Assembly (NCBI GenBank): GCA_022828595.1
Contig: JAKGHH010000002.1
Coordinates: 45,044,222 to 45,108,221 of the forward strand
DNA: 64,000 nt
Source of the DNA: Nelumbo lutea
Taxonomy: Eukaryota; Streptophyta; Magnoliopsida; Proteales; Nelumbonaceae
Direction: 5' to 3'
A model generated the notes under the pieces. That model was not told the DNA's origin and did not search any database. It saw nothing but the letters and a program-made list of their open reading frames with translations. Both the position numbers and the translations under genes were made by a program. Below, in pieces: positions 43,320 through 54,888 of this stretch; the first letter of the stretch is position 1; the number at the start of each line of letters is the position of its first letter.

Positions 43320-44032
43320 CCATGCTTTACCATGTTGTTTGTGTTCATCTTACTCTTATTCAGACAGTCTTTACACCTTTGTCCCATCCGAGTATGACAA
43401 TATCAGGTGAATTTTTATTACAATCTGTTGAATTTTGATGAAGTGGCCATACTATTGTAAGCTGTATTGAGCTGTACTACTATTTAGTACATATAAAAGT
43501 ATTGTTGCATGCAAAGCATAATTTATCATTTATATCAATGGTTCAAAGTACAATTTTTCAAAGTGGAGGGTAAATTAAAGTAATTTTACCTACCACATTT
43601 CCCTCCATCAATCCCAAATTTGAAGGAAGAATGCCGGGTACACGGTTTGAGTGGCCGTATATCATACCGTTGCATTAAACACCTTAACTTCGACATGATG
43701 GGGTCCCATTTTGTTATGTTTTCAAACATTGGGCCCCATAGAATATACGGTCACGGTGGCCACGGCAACCGTATTCCGTACGGGTTGGTGCAAACGTGTA
43801 TGATCAACGTTGCAGCATAGAAAGTACGCAAAGCGGGGGGTTCAGTTGGGTCCCACCTCTTTCACCCCCTGATTTTCAGAGAAGTACTCCCGGCAGAGCC
43901 TTCTCAGCTGTTCGTCTTGTTTCCGACTTCCTCGATCTCATTCGCTCATCGGCGGTTTCATATACATTGCTTCCCGTCTCAATCCTTCCTTATCATCTAC
44001 ATCTCTTCTCCTGCGTCAGAAACCCAGCTCCA
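43320..44032 (+). promoter_or_regulatory. Upstream region and 5' leader of the LTA4H homologue
   Basis: No gene is seen. GC content rises after 43,600. 43,620-43,800 contains inversely arranged GGGTCCCAT/ATGGGGCCC-like and CGGTCACGG/CCGTATA motifs. The reading frame of the downstream gene is open back to 43,796 without a stop. A start site could not be fixed. Confidence 0.4.
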
Positions 44033-47000
44033 ATGGCGCCCGTTGATCCTCATTCCTTCACCGATTCCTCCCACCCTTTCGCCACCCATGTCTCCCTCTC
44101 TATGTACTTTGATTTCGCCTCTTCCACCATTCACGCTTCCTCTCTGCTTACCCTCCCAACCCCTTACTCGGGCCCCATCTCCCTCGACGTCCGTTTGCTC
44201 TCTATCACCTCTGTCGTTGACCCGCAAACCCTAACCCCTCTCCCATTCTCGCTCTCTACCGTCCCAGAACCGATCAAAGGCCAACACCTCACCGTCTCCC
44301 TCTCCAACCAATCGTCATTCCTTGTTGCATTCTCGACAAGCCCGTCTTCATCCGCTCTTCAATGGCTATCGCCGCCTCAGACCTTCAAAAAGACCTTCCC
44401 CTTTGTGTACACTCAGTGCCAAGCGATCCACGCTCGTTCCGTGTTCCCATGTCAGGATACTCCGGCCGCACGCCTTCGTTACTCGGCCCGCCTCAATGTA
44501 CCCCGTCAATTGTCGGCCGTGATGGCAGCACGGCACATCGAACGCCGGTCACCGGTGTCCGGCGAGGCTGCAATGGCATGTGATGATGCATTGTGGTGTG
44601 CTGACGGTAGGGTGGTGGAGGAATTTGTGATGGAGCAGCCTGTGCCGCCATATTTGTTTGCCTTCGCGGTGGGGGAGATTGGATTCAGGGAAGTTGGGCC
44701 TAGGACGAGGGTTTACTCTGAGTCGGTTCCAGGACTTCTGGATGCTGCGGAAAGGGAGTTTGCGGGGACCGAGGAGATGATTAGGCAGGGAGAGCGACTG
44801 TTTGGGCCTTACGAGTGGGAGAGGTTCGACTTGCTTGTGTTGCCACCGAGCTTTCCCTATGGTGGTATGGAGAATCCGAAGATGGTTTTCTTGACACCGA
44901 CTGTGATTAAGGGTGATGCTAGTGGCGCACAAGTGGTAGCCCATGAGCTTGCTCATAGCTGGACTGGGAATCTGATCACTAACAAAACTAACGAGGATTT
45001 CTGGTTGAATGAGGTAAGCTGATTTTTCTCTGGCAGTCTTTATCCATACCGAATCCATTTAGTCGGGTTGCTTGGTTGTTTGTTTGCTTTTCTGTAAGAA
45101 GAAGAATTTAGTCGGGTTGCTTGGTTGTTTGTGTTGACTGTGGAAACAAATCCTTTCCAGAAAGTTACGAAAACGACATTTCTTCTGATAATCCGATTTT
45201 CCGTAATCACTTTAGGAATAGATTTTTGGTCCTACGGATATATGCTTCTCTACCATTGTTAATTTTCCAAGTTAATCCAAACACCGGGAAAATTAGGAAA
45301 ATGGTTCCCAATCGTATTGTATAATTTCCGTGGGAATCATTATTTTTCCATTAATTTACATGCAATCTAGCGAAGCACTCCTATAAGGAGTTATCGAAGT
45401 GAATTTGAGTTCCCCAGTTATTCCTGGTTAACAAAGTTATCTTGAGGAGCTTTTGTTTCTATTCGGATGCTATGTATAGGTTCTTTTTATGTTTTTGCTC
45501 TGATCCTAGGGTTTCACAACATATGCGGAACGGAGAATCGTTGAAGTCGTACAGGGAGAGGAGAGAGCTGCTTTGAGTATTGGAATTGGCTGGAGGGGTT
45601 TAAATGAAGAAATGGAGAGGTTCAAGGATAACATGGAGTTTACAAAGCTAAAAACCAAACAGGAAGGGGTGGATCCAGATGATATCTACTCCAGAGTTCC
45701 ATACGAGAAAGGTTTCCAGTTTCTTTGGCGCATTGAACGTCAGGTAGGTCATGGTTCATAAAGTCATTCAGATGTTATAGAAGGAAGCATGATAGAGTCA
45801 TATTTATTTATCTATCTTTACTAATTCAGATTGGGCGGCCTGCATTTGATGAATTCATTAAGAAATATATTGCCACATTTAAGTTCCAGTCGATTGATAC
45901 CGAAACATTTCTCAATTTCCTGAAAGCAAATATTCCTGGAATAGAGACACAGATAGATTTGGTTCTTTGGACTGAGGGTACAAGTATCCCTTCAGATGCC
46001 TTTGAGCCTGTGTCCAACATCTATATTAAGATTGTATCACTGGCAAAGGAGTTTAAACTTGGGAGGATGCCAAGAGAGGATGAAGTTGCAGATTGGCAAG
46101 GGCAGGAATGGGAACTTTATTTGGAGAATTTGCCCAAGTCTGTTGAAGCTTCGCAGGTACTTCTCCCCTGAAGAATTGTTTGATGTATTTTCTCTATCTG
46201 CATTTAACCTTGACTATATGTTATACTGATTGCTCAGCTGAATATTTTCCTTTTTCCCCACCACTCCGTTGTTAATTACATATAATTTTCTCGTTGGCAT
46301 CTTTTATCCATCTTTTGAATTGTTATGGCTATAAGGCTTTTATTTCCTACTTAGGTTAATATGTTTCAATGTACCAATAACCCCTAAATGTGATGAAAAT
46401 CCTGCTCATCTTTTTTACCTTTGGTTCCAGATTCTTGAAACGTTTGAGGGATGCTTGAGCTAGAAAAGGTTGTTATTTGGTTGGGAGATGGTGCTTAGAG
46501 GAACTAGAGCCTTGGTTTCTGGGGTGAGCATCTTGTTCAGGTGGACCAGCAACTCCATGGTGGTTTGACCCTTATGGTCCGTTTGGTTGCCGGGAAACAG
46601 TGGGGTGAGAAGGGATGGGATGGGAAGGAAAAATTTTATTTTCTCATGTTTGGTCACTGTGTTTGTTTGCTGATACCCACCATCCTACAGAATCTGCTTC
46701 TAGCATTTGGTTGATGAGAAAATAGATTTATTTGCATTAACAAGATAAGGATCACCATGAAAAAAATAAATACAGATACATGCTTAGAGTAAGATAATAA
46801 TCAACAGAAAAAAAAAACTAAAAAAAAAAAACTGTTGAAACCTTGGCCTTAGTGTTTTAAAAGTGAAAGGCACAAGGGCCATTTTGCGCCTGAGGCACGT
46901 GCCTTTTTGAGGCAAGGTGCACAATTAAAAAAAAGCTAAAAAATAAAAAAATGTAAAAAAATAAAAAAATATTAAACATAATATTAATAAAAATATAAAC

Positions 47001-49569
47001 TTAAATTTTAAAATGAATATTTAAAAAAATATATTATATTAAATTAAAATACATAAGCATAATATGTAAAGCATATTCGAATGAGAATTTAAAAATGAAA
47101 TCAAACATATAAAACATTTTCAAGCATATAAAACCCACAATCTCTTTTTTCTCAATTAAATCAAGTAGCTAATGTGACATATTACATTCCTAATTCTACA
47201 AACCGCCTTTGTGCCACACCCCTCGAGGCAAGCCCAAACAAGTCCATGTTGGGGTCTTAAATTTTGAGTTTTCACACAAAATAATGATTTTATAGTTTTA
47301 ATTGCTTTTAAGAAGATATTTTGTTAGGATGAATGAATGGACGATATTACCAAATAGGGGGTTCTCAAAGTTTTGGTGAGCGAGCGAAGGTGGGGCCCCC
47401 GGCCCAGTTGCTTGATTCAGAAAAAGGAAAACGCGTCAAATTTTCAAAAGGCGCATGCCTGGGCTAAGGCGCACCAGGCGCATGCCTTTTGAATGGGCTG
47501 CGCCTAGGACCTGGGCGAGGCGCCTACCCTAAAATGCGCCTTGCCTGTGTGCCTTGGCATGCCTGAGGCGCTCCTTTTAGATCACTGCTCGGCCTAGAAA
47601 TCAATAGATATCAGGGTGATACCTAATATCAGGGTATGTGATACCTCGGCCTAGAAATCCCCTTTGTTTGCCCTGAGATGACCTGAAACGGAGCAAGAAT
47701 AAAATAAATACAAATAAATGCAGTTCAATATAACAAAATGCCGAAATCTATCAAAATTACAACACAAAATGGTAGATATTGGTCTCTAAACACAAAGATA
47801 TGGAAGCTGGAATCGAAATAACAAAATGTTGGCAGCCAGAAGCCAGAAAAGTGGTACCAATAACAGCAGACGCCATACCAGAACAAGTTGGTAGATATTG
47901 GAACATTTTGGTACAATGAAAGGAAAACACTAGATCTGGATGGGGCAAATGCCGGAAGCCAGATCTGGAGCTCTGCCATTCAAATGAACACCTTGAACAG
48001 CAGTTCAGGTGTTTTCTGGCAATGGAGATTCATCCGGACGAACAGGGATAGAGGTAGAAGACGGTGAGATTCAAATGGAAACTCACTCAATGAAAGGAGA
48101 TAAAATGGTACCAAAACAAACGGAAATCACGAGAGGAAGCCAGATCTGAGATTACCTTCGAAAGAAGTCGCTGGAGATGGTGCCGGCTAGAAGACTATTG
48201 GACAGCGTGAGAGGTAGGTGATGCTTGGAGTTGCTGCTCTTGACAAAGTTTTCTCACCAACTTTCCCTTCTCAGTGGGGTTGCACCATTTTGGTGTGACC
48301 CTGCACAAAGAATTTTGAGAATCCGTGTCACATTTCTTTCTCGTCCCATTCCAGCGTTTTCCTCAAAACAAACACAAGAAAACTAGAATATTCCCTAAAG
48401 ATTCTTCCCATCCTATCCCCTTCTCGGCAACCAAATGGATTGTTAGGTTGGCTAGAATCGGATGTCTCTGTTGCATTGTGGTTTCTCTATCCTGGGATAG
48501 TCTTATACTCCTGTTCCTTTTTGGATCCTCAATTTGGATATGGTTCACCTCTTTTTTGTGAGGTGAGCTCAATTGTTTTTAAAACTTAAGTGCTTTTTTC
48601 TTAGTTAAACTCAATAACATTTCTTTTGGATTCATTAATCATTACTAATAAAAAAAGAAAGAAATAACACTTCAATGAAAAAAATTGATTGGCTTGATAC
48701 TTGATCCGTTTTATCACTTGAGAATAAATTAGTTTAACATACCCTTGATGGATGTGCTCAATCCGTTTTATCACTTGTGTATTTAGTTGACTACTTGTGT
48801 GATAATTTGGGATGAAAATTGGACAGTGACACGTGGGATGGTTGATAGATGAGAGAAACTTGGGTGTAGTGTAACTTTTACAGTCATTTAAGAGTTCTCT
48901 AATAATTTCTACAACTTTTAATTATAAATTTTATGTTTAGTACTGACAAGGATGATATATGAAAACTATGCCAAATTGGTGGCACTTTTCCAGTAAAAAG
49001 ATCAGTCCTTTTCCTTTGTGTGCTGTACTGGATTATTGGTTACCCGTATCCAATTCGACCCATAGGCTCAGTTTGGAAAGAGTACAAATACAAATGTGTA
49101 CAGTGCAAATACATACAAAATGCAAGGTTTTGCACTCTACATATTTGTATTTGTATTCCTTCCAAACTGAGCCATAGGAAAAAAACATCTAAATCAGTAG
49201 GCTCATTCCAGTTTGTGTGGGGAAGTAAACTTGATCTCATATTCTCAGTACACAATTTGGTTGTTGTTGCAGGTTGTGTCATTGGATGCACGCTACAGCT
49301 TGGCAGAATCAAAGGATTATGAGGTGAAGGTGGCATTTCTCCAGCTGGCCATTTCGTCTGGCTGCAGAGAATACTATAGTGAAGTGGAGAAAACTTTGAA
49401 GGAAGTTGGGAGGATGAAGTACCTTCGCCCCCTATATACTGCACTGGTACAAGGCAGTGGAAAGGAAGAAGAAAAGATATTGGCTAAAAGAGTTTTTGCA
49501 GAGGCTCGTGATTGTTATCATCCCATAGCTCAAGGTGTTGTCGAGTCCATCCTTTCCAAGCATCTGTAG
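44033..49569 (+). CDS. LTA4H: Leukotriene A-4 hydrolase homologue (M1 zinc aminopeptidase)
   Basis: Four exons join in frame: 44,033-45,013, 45,510-45,743, 45,830-46,156 and 49,273-49,569, all with GT-AG introns, giving 612 residues. MAPVDPHSFTDS at the start matches plant LTA4H homologues (Arabidopsis At5g13520, about 616 aa). GGMEN (residues 277-281) is the M1 substrate-binding motif. HELAH (304-308) plus Glu327 forms HExxHX18E, and Glu327 is the last codon of exon 1. YEKGF (Tyr392) supplies the transition-state tyrosine. The C-terminus (AQGVVESILSKHL) is the helical domain. The family cleaves N-terminal residues from peptides and has epoxide-hydrolase activity in animals; the plant physiological substrate is unknown. 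Cytosolic location is expected. No disabling change was seen. Intron 3 (3.1 kb) is bloated by transposons. Confidence 0.95.
46575..48442. mobile_element. Harbinger-like element in LTA4H intron 3
   Basis: The left end TGGTCCGTTTGGTTGCCGGG and the complement of the right end CAATCCATTTGGTTGCCGAG share the core TCC(G/A)TTTGGTTGCCG. TTA flanks both sides (46,572-46,574 and 48,443-48,445). Of the 1,868 bp, 738 are a nested hAT-like element. No transposase is seen. It lies wholly within the intron and leaves the splice sites intact. Confidence 0.65.
46850..47587. mobile_element. CAGTG-type hAT-like element, copy 3 (complete)
   Basis: The ends TAGTGTTTTAAAAG and the complement CAGTGATCTAAAAG match at 11 of 14 positions. 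The 8-bp flanks CTTGGCCT (46,842-46,849) and CTCGGCCT (47,588-47,595) differ by one base. At 738 bp it is the best-preserved of three copies and defines the family. It is nested in the Harbinger-like element. Confidence 0.75.
49065..49173. mobile_element. 109-bp foldback MITE in LTA4H intron 3
   Basis: GGCTCAGTTTGGAA at the left is the complement of TTCCAAACTGAGCC at the right, and pairing continues through TACAAATACAAAT/ATTTGTATTTGTA, making almost the whole unit a hairpin. ATA flanks both sides (49,062-49,064 and 49,174-49,176). It ends about 100 bp before the exon 4 acceptor. Confidence 0.8.
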
Positions 49570-50300
49570 CTTGATATACAAATATACTTTAATCATACTA
49601 ATGAATCTAAATCTAATTTTCTGTTTTTTTGTGAATCTTGCCTTTTCTGATACAATCTTGTTAGAAAGAATATTAATGTTTGCTACTAAATTTTTTGCTT
49701 CCCCTATTATTACCACCACAACATCACCTGTAATTACTAGCAACCCTCGCACACTTGCCAGTGACTTCCCACATTGCATGTTATTGGAATTGGCAAGAAA
49801 AGCCATTGTTTTGTAATGCTTTTCTGAACTTATTTCCATGTAAAAGGGTTGCAAAACAAATGTTGGCCAGAAAAAAGGAAGAAATACAACAGTGTTTTAC
49901 AGGTTGAAAAGTTTTAACCTTAAGACTTTACCTTGTTAGATCATGAATACAACGTTTAGCAGCAATTGCCTTGGAGCCTGTAAATTAAAAGACGTGTATA
50001 AGTAAGGTCTTTCTGTGCACCAAATTGGAGAGTGGATTTTTTTTTTTAAAGGTCAATTTTTTGGTTTGATAGAAAATAAGATTCTGCAATGGTTAAAAAT
50101 TCTGTAAAATACGGACAGGCCTAATGCAAATTTCTAAATTTTACTGCAGACTTATAAACATTCAAAATGTCAAAACCCCCCATTCTATACACGGCCAGTG
50201 AGCTATGACTTACCCCAACTGTACTTTGGGCTTAAAAATTCTGACCTGGGCTGAACTGCTATTCTCCCTAAATATTTTGGGAATCTTCATTTACCCCACA
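49570..50300. other. 3' region of the LTA4H homologue and intergenic sequence
   Basis: Presumed 3' untranslated region followed by AT-rich sequence. No clear polyadenylation signal and no gene were identified. Confidence 0.35.
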
Positions 50301-51000
50301 TAGGGATGGCAAATAAGTGGGTCGGGTTGGGTGTGGCTTGTAAGTACCAAATTACAGGAAAATTCAGAAAAATGCAACAAATTATAGAAAAAATACAAAT
50401 TTTGCAAAAATAGAAAATGCATAAAAAGCAAGAAAATACAGAAAAAAGCAAAACTTGCAAATAAATAACCAAAAAAATACAAGAAAGTGTAAAAATTGCA
50501 AAGAAAAGAATAAAAGGTATAAAAATGTAGGAAAGTTACATAAATAAATAGAAATTATGAAAAAATGCAGAAAACATAGCACAGAACATTATATAAAACT
50601 AACAAAACAGAGCATAGAGACACGGAAGATGGTAATATATATATATTGTATATTAGTAGAAATTGTAGAAAAGAGAAAATTATTCAAAAATTAAATAAAA
50701 CTATATTTAGAAATCATAAAAAATAGAAAATGATAAAAATTTCGTAAGAAATTACGGCTAACAAAACAACAGAAATCGCAAACAATAGAGAAATTATTCA
50801 AAATAAATACACATGTTTTATCCAAAAACTAGAAATTGCATAAAATATAAAGATGATTAAAAAATTAAAAATATATTTCAACAAAAAACTGACACAAAAT
50901 GTTAAAAAGTATATATTTCATCTAAAACGGAAATTGGGAAAGAAAAGTGCTTGATGTAGAAGCTGTAGGCTTCAATGGTTGTATAGGGTGTTCGTTGAAA
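50301..51000. mobile_element. Partial relative of the 91-2904 hAT-like element
   Basis: Starts TAGGGATGGCAAATAAGTGG with GGTCGGGTTGGG, very close to the left end at 91, and is followed by the same A-rich CAGAAAAT-type block (50,350-50,600). No matching right terminus or duplication of ACCCCACA was found, so the right end is lost or unrecognised and the end given is nominal. Confidence 0.6.
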
Positions 51001-51663
51001 TTTCTTTGCAAGAGGGAGAGATCTTCATCGATGAATACCGTTCGCTGAAAGTTGAAACTTGAGCTCAGGGATTTTGGAGTAGCCGAGTCGACGATTTGGG
51101 GGGTTTTGCTTCAGATTGAAAGGGAAAAGCCTTAGATATTGATTATCTTTGTGGTTTGTCTCAAAAGCAGATATATTCCACTGAGGGATTTTGGGTTGAG
51201 GTCAAAATTGCTAACCCAACCACCAACTATCCCATTTCTGGTGGTAACAGAGTTCGAGAGAAGCAAAAGCCATGAGATACTTCATTTATGACAAACACTG
51301 AAAGAGGAGAAGAAAGTTGAGAAAATTATCAGAGGTGGACAAGATGGGGATGTGTGGATGAAATTCAAGGTGGATAGTGTAGGTAGAGAGTAGTTGGCAG
51401 GAAATTCGGCTTTTTATTAGAGAAGAGATGGATTTCGAGAGAATTTTCTCCCAAAATTTGATGGAACGAGGAATTGGGTTCTGCACAGTGGTTATCTACA
51501 TACAAGAAAAAAAAATTAATTGAATTAATTTATCCACCAGCTGAAGCCTGAACCTGAGGGCTGATTATAAGTTTTTAGCTTTTTTTAATCCTTTTACATT
51601 GTAAACGCCATTTGGATTTTGATTTTTTAAAGAGTGGTTATGAAAATTAATAATTACTATAAG
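51001..51663. other. Unassigned interval
   Basis: No coding family or repeat terminus is recognised. Short open frames on both strands lack motifs. Confidence 0.3.
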
Positions 51664-51800
51664 AACACATTTCTTAAATTATCCTTATGATTTAGTTTAT
51701 TATCGTCTAACACTATTTTTGCAGTTTCAGAAAATTAATATTGTAATTAAAATATTAACTGAATGGCTGAAATGTCTGTTTTGCCTTTCATCATCTTCGG
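51664..51800 (+). repeat. Mutator-like terminal arm, same family as 42,081
   Basis: ACACATTTCTTAAATTATCC, TTATGATTTAG and CTGTTTTGCC parallel the left arm at 42,081-42,235 in order and spacing. A complementary right arm was not found between here and 56 kb, so the element is incomplete or its partner has decayed. Confidence 0.5.
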
Positions 51801-52545
51801 TCTGTCTTCACCGCCGCCCAGGTCCTTTCCCTACTCTTACATTGGAGAAATTGTCGATTACCAAAAGCGGTGGCCATGTTTAAACAAATCGTCTTTTGGT
51901 TTTGTATAACGAACAGAATCTAAAGCATCATCTTCTTTGTTTCTGTATAATGAACAGAGACCAGAGACGAAGCCTCATTGAATGTAACCGACTGTCATGC
52001 GACAATGATTATTAATGATTCCAAGGGGAAGAAAAAGAGGGATCGGAGATTAGCAAGGGAGGACAATGGATTTGGGGAGACGAAGAGCGTGGCGACCGCT
52101 TCTGTTGAAAATAGTAGGCCTAGTAGGAAATCGAAGCGGAAGAAACTACAGAGGCGTTTAGAGTGGCGGACGCCGTTAAACAGTAGTGTAGACCGCCAAG
52201 GGAGTGGTTGCGGGCAAGTGGGTAGCGAGGTTGTAGATCTTGTTGGGAAGTTGGAGGAGCGGTGAATGAGTCCATGGACCTCATAGTCTGTGAGGTAAGA
52301 ACCATCCTGACTGGTGATGCCAGCAACCAGGCTATCTTGCGCCCCCGTGGCTGTGAACGGGTTTTCAGCGTAGTGTCTTCGCCATTGATTATTGCAGCGA
52401 CAGATCCGGATCTGGAGGAGGTGTGGTTTTCGGATGTTCGAGCGGCACTTAGAATCGGTGGTCTCTGACATCCAAATCCGGTTCCGCTCAGAGCTTATTG
52501 CTAGGCCAAATAAGAGGGAACGGGATCTGCTCCTCACACGGGGAA
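51801..52545. other. GC-richer interval with unassigned open frames
   Basis: A plus-strand frame (51,978-52,265, MNVTDCHATM..., Lys/Arg-rich) and a 180-residue minus-strand frame (52,537-51,995) overlap. Neither has a recognisable domain. It may be a captured gene fragment behind the Mutator-like arm; no function is assigned. Confidence 0.3.
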
Positions 52546-52975
52546 GAAGAGTTCGGCTTCAGTGCAGGCACGCTGCGTTCAGGCAAGATTCGTGCATTTG
52601 GAGGACGAACCACGTCTCTTCCGAATCGTGTGAAGAGCTGAAGCATGCGAGAAATCTTCAGCCCCGTTAGTTATCACTACCGTCAGTCTGGGTTGAGCAA
52701 AACGCGCTCTTCTCTCCCCTTCCCTCCTGTGACGAACCTCACGCTCTCTCTCCTCATCTGCCCGGTGGCGACTGCACAACCATCACCGCCTGGATTGAAG
52801 CCGAATCCAAACGTGAGTTTTGCTCCTCTCCTCTCTTCTTCTCTTTTCTCGCAGACGAGACATCTCTCCTCCCTCTCTCTCTCTCTCTCTCTTTATCCGA
52901 CCGACAGCGAATTAACAACCATCACCGCCGGCGACAAATAACCATAACCTGCGGTGAGATAAACCTCAGAGTATC
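52546..52975 (+). repeat. Left arm of a long inverted repeat
   Basis: GAGTTCGGCTTCAGTGCAGGC, TCCGAATCGTGT, GACGAGACATCTCTCCTCCC and TTAACAACCATCACCGCCGG recur in complement at 54,378-54,720 in mirrored order. Several small gaps separate the two. It encloses a receptor-gene fragment. Confidence 0.75.
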
Positions 52976-53059
52976 TCATGATTCTTTGGAGTAGAATCCC
53001 GTTTGGGTTTGCCAACTCCTCACAATCCATTCTTTTTCATACAGAATTTCTCATTCGAA

Positions 53060-53699
53060 AGCGCAGTCCCAAGAAATGAAAAATATCACTTAGATGAGAA
53101 GTACTGCAGTTCTGCAAACTCTCTTCCGAAAGGCCACCAGAAAAATTGTTTTTGATAAATCCGGAATCTGAACAGAACTGGAGGAACTGCATATCTTATT
53201 GTCGACCTGCCCAGTAAGAGAATTATTGCTCACATTGAAGACAAGAAGATTTCGTAAGTCCCCAAGTTCAACTATATTGCCATCAAAAGAATTGCTAGCT
53301 AGAGATATTAATCAAATGGATAGACTTTAAACAACTTAGTGATCCTAAGATAGGGCCCATTAGCATGTTAAAGCTGAGATCAAGAAACTCCAGATGATGC
53401 AAATTTGATAGTTCTGTGGGTATTCCTTCTTCCAGAAAATTGTGAGAGAGATCAAGCCATTTTAACTGATCTAGATTACCCAATGATCTTGTTATCATCC
53501 CTTTCAGACCTCTGCTTGGCAGCATCAACATAATTACCCTCCTGGCAGCTGAACCATTAATCCAATTCCCACATTTAACACCAACCCATTGACAACAAAT
53601 CGACTCATTTGCCCATGCCGAGATAATCGACCCATCTGTGAGGTTTCCTGCTAATTCTTTGAGTACCAATAAATCATTTGGATCATAGGTAGCAAACAA
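53060..53699 (-). pseudogene. Phytosulfokine-receptor-type LRR fragment
   Basis: The minus-strand frame 53,699-53,295 has the LRR N-cap (DPNDLLVLKELAGNLTDGSI, CCQWVGVKCGN) and LRRs (LGNLDQLKWLDLSHNFLEEG, LHHLEFLDLSFNMLMGP). These are closely like PSKR/PSY1R receptor kinases, which bind sulfated peptides at the cell surface. Beyond a frameshift, 53,290-53,060 continues with GNIVELGDLRNLL, FNVSNNSLTGQV and KNNFSGGL in other frames. The remaining LRRs, island domain, membrane segment and kinase are absent. It sits between the inverted-repeat arms. Confidence 0.85.
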
Positions 53700-53759
53700 G
53701 ACAGACCGTGAAAACCCATTGTACGAAAATCATCGGAATGAACTCCAACACCGCCATGA

Positions 53760-54377
53760 CCGAAACCGAATGGAGTCCCTACTTCAGATTATAAGGCAAC
53801 CACCCCATGAACTAAATTCAATCTGATATTATGCTATACACTGCTCCTCATAGAAAGAAGCTCAAATGGACAAAACACCTTCGCAACAACACTTCCAAAT
53901 GAAGCAACAGTTCGCAACAGTCACCTAAAAAATGAGATTCCTACCTCAAGACAAATCCCTGAATCAGAAACCAACAAATCCATCAGTCTAGTATTGTTTT
54001 GTCCTATAGATTGAACCACAGAAAAATATTAGAATTTCAAATGTATGGAATTTCTTCGAACCCATATCCTAAAACACCTCAAAATTAAACCACAAACAAA
54101 AACCTTACCAACATTCAATCACTTGCAACAGAAGTAACACCGAGTTGCTGGCCCGTAAACCCAATAACAACTCTTACTACAGTTTTTTTTTTTATTTTTT
54201 TTCTGTAAATGGTCCTGCTCTATATAAAACAGTATGCCTCGAATTCTTTATTTTTTAAGTATAGAATGCAGGGCAATAAAGAGCAAGAAGAACAAAAAGA
54301 AAGATATTTCTAATTAAAGCACATAAACTCATAACACCAGTAACATAGCAAGAAGAACATATGCAAAAAAAAACAAT
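53760..54377. other. Interior of the inverted-repeat structure, unassigned
   Basis: AT-rich sequence with a T run at 54,182-54,201. No coding motif is seen. It may be sequence 5' of the captured receptor gene fragment. Confidence 0.3.
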
Positions 54378-54720
54378 ATCTGAGGTTGATTCCGCCGCCG
54401 GTGATGGTTGTTAAGTCGCCTCGAATGGGGAGAGAGAGGGAGGAGAGATGTCTCGTCAGCCACAGAAGAGGAGAGGAGCAAAACACTTGTTTTGCTTAAA
54501 CTTAAAACTAACGGTTAGTCTCGCTTACGGGGTGAAGCATCTTTGCATGCGTCAGCCCTTTACACGATTCGGACTCCCAATGTGCGAACGGTGCCTTGAC
54601 TAAGGGTGTTGGACTGAAGCCGAACTCAAAGAGAGGGAAAAATATATATATTATTGACGTTACCTTTACACGATTCGGACTCCGAATGCGCGAACGATGC
54701 CTGGATTGAAGCCGAACTCA
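54378..54720 (-). repeat. Right arm of the long inverted repeat, partly duplicated
   Basis: Complement of 52,546-52,975. Its outer part occurs twice in tandem: ACACGATTCGGACTCC ... AAATATATATATTATTGACG at about 54,553-54,660 and again at about 54,667-54,748. The second repeat unit lacks a short GACTAAGGGTGTTG stretch. Confidence 0.75.
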
Positions 54721-54888
54721 GAGAGGGAAAAATATATATTATTGACGCTACGGCCTGATTGTTTAAATCTGTGATCCAGTTGATTTCTGGTATCCATCGG
54801 ACAATTCAGCTTTTCCTCGCTGTTGAAAGGAAGAATACAGTGAAAGAGGAGAAAGAAGAAGGGAGAAGGATGAAGGGTAAAATTGGGT

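Noticed and set aside
44549..45058. 169-residue minus-strand frame opposite LTA4H exon 1
   Set aside because: Antisense of a strongly conserved coding exon with high GC third positions.
45744..45829. Possible frameshift at the LTA4H exon 2/3 junction
   Set aside because: On re-reading, the junction is in frame (exon 3 starts at 45,830 with Ile-Gly-Arg-Pro).
51995..52537. 180-residue minus-strand frame as a host gene
   Set aside because: It overlaps an opposing frame of similar quality, has no recognisable domain, and lies behind a transposon arm.
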